Part shown: positions 35,981-36,652 of the stretch, piece by piece
Layout: each line of letters opens with the position of its first letter
How positions within the stretch are numbered: the first letter of the stretch is position 1
IMG/VR virus record: IMGVR_UViG_3300010155_000028
Location: 1-36,652 of that record
Reading direction: 5' to 3' (one strand)
DNA length: 36,652 nt
DNA from: a virus
Made by a program: the position numbers and the translations under genes
Notes under the pieces: model-generated
What the model was told of the DNA's origin: nothing
The model's database searches: none
What the model saw: the letters and a program-made list of their open reading frames with translations, nothing else

Positions 35981-36652
35981 ATGGCAAATTTTATAAGTCT
36001 GAGCGTTTGGTCAAGAGATGGGAAAACCCTTGGTAGTTATACAGGGAGTGGAGCATCTTTGAATGCAATCGGACAAGAAATGGGATTCAACACTGAGCAT
36101 ATTATTTATGGAACAAATAAAGAATATGCACTAACAGATGTTACCGCAGCTAGTGATGCTGCTGAAACAATCACAATCGTAGCTCATGGTCTAGCAATAA
36201 ACGACCGCATTTTATTTCGGGATTCAGGAGATGGTACTCCTTCAAATGTTACTGCTGAATTAATTTATGCAGTAATTGAAGTTCCTACAGTGGATACAAT
36301 TAAAATATCAACCTCTGAAGCAGGAAGTGGAGTTGGTATAGGTGCTAATTTTACCGATACATGTAAAGCATTTAAAGTTAGAGGAATAGTTAAATATGCA
36401 GATAGAATGTCATCTGCTCGTCCTGTTGATATTGAAACAGTTGAAACATGTTCTGGAACACCAGCTATTTCAATAGCAGCATTATCTAATCAATTAATGA
36501 GTGTAAATGTAGAAACTAAAAATGGAGTATCCACAGGAACAACAGTTGAAAATATGATGATTAATCTTGATAGAGCTATATTAGTTTATGAAGATGGAAG
36601 TGGTTCAAATGATTTCTGGATGTGGTATGATGCTTCAAATACTAATCACGCA
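35981..36652 (+). CDS. Partial structural protein with FCCH-like module (first 224 residues)
   Basis: The frame from ATG 35981 stays open to the right edge, exactly 224 codons, so the end is not in the window. It begins MANFISLSVWSRDGKTLGSY. Residues about 48-125 are a beta module (ETITIVAHGLAINDRILF, then VTAELIYAVIEVPTVDTIKI) of the same aHGl..gD.i.f....Y.vi type as the 217-aa protein, and the two align in outline. Residues 125-224 contain two Cys and end FWMWYDASNTNHA. No signal peptide or membrane helix. It is the only rightward gene seen and has its own promoter. A tail or head fibre subunit is plausible; not a known named family to me. Confidence 0.8.
   Translation, partial: MANFISLSVWSRDGKTLGSYTGSGASLNAIGQEMGFNTEHIIYGTNKEYALTDVTAASDAAETITIVAHGLAINDRILFRDSGDGTPSNVTAELIYAVIEVPTVDTIKISTSEAGSGVGIGANFTDTCKAFKVRGIVKYADRMSSARPVDIETVETCSGTPAISIAALSNQLMSVNVETKNGVSTGTTVENMMINLDRAILVYEDGSGSNDFWMWYDASNTNHA

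Noticed and set aside
1-36652. tRNA genes, CRISPR array, integrase or attachment sites
   Set aside because: All gaps between genes are under about 110 bases and hold only leaders, promoters or hairpins; no cloverleaf, direct-repeat array or recombinase motif was seen.

Overview
The window is part of the genome of a tailed bacteriophage, probably a podovirus-like phage of a Bacteroidota host (Flavobacteriia-like is plausible). Four things point there. The DNA is very A+T rich. Genes are packed with gaps of a few bases. Start codons have A-rich leaders with no Shine-Dalgarno sequence. The octamer TATATTTG, which fits the Bacteroidota -7 consensus TAnnTTTG, stands in front of nearly every gene block, and SprB-type adhesin repeats occur in a virion gene. 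No integrase, transposase, tRNA, CRISPR array or replication gene was seen; everything readable is virion morphogenesis.

Almost all genes lie on the minus strand, so the window reads right to left. At 35.9 kb two divergent promoters overlap. Leftward come the large terminase subunit (33847-35877), portal (31562-33847), an acidic scaffold-like protein (30504-31505), the probable major capsid protein (29084-30466), a strong intrinsic terminator, and an unassigned 295-aa head-region protein (28113-29000) with a second terminator. Next is the tail block: a 958-aa protein with SprB repeats and a Cys-rich C-terminus (25129-28005), an 85-aa Cys-rich protein resembling that C-terminus (24843-25100), three probable ring/connector proteins (22693-24832), and a 1453-aa tail nozzle/stabilisation-like protein (18328-22689). 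A new promoter then drives a cupin-fold protein (17758-18276), two probable internal/ejection proteins (16769-17761 and 14666-16765), and a single 4548-aa protein (1000-14646) that fills over a third of the window. At the far left a further promoter precedes a 217-aa protein with a beta-rich FCCH-like module and a partial gene running off the edge. Rightward from 35.98 kb one plus-strand gene, open to the right edge, carries a similar FCCH-like module.

Together this is a DNA packaging, head, tail and DNA-ejection module. The order of terminase, portal, MCP, ring proteins and nozzle/stabilisation protein resembles crAss-like and marine flavobacterial podoviruses, but placement in a named family is inference without searches. 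The least ordinary parts are the giant ejection-type protein with a muralytic-like domain flanked by a duplicated motif, the SprB-repeat virion protein with its detached Cys-rich module, the cupin gene at the head of the ejection operon, and the consistent set of host-type promoters.
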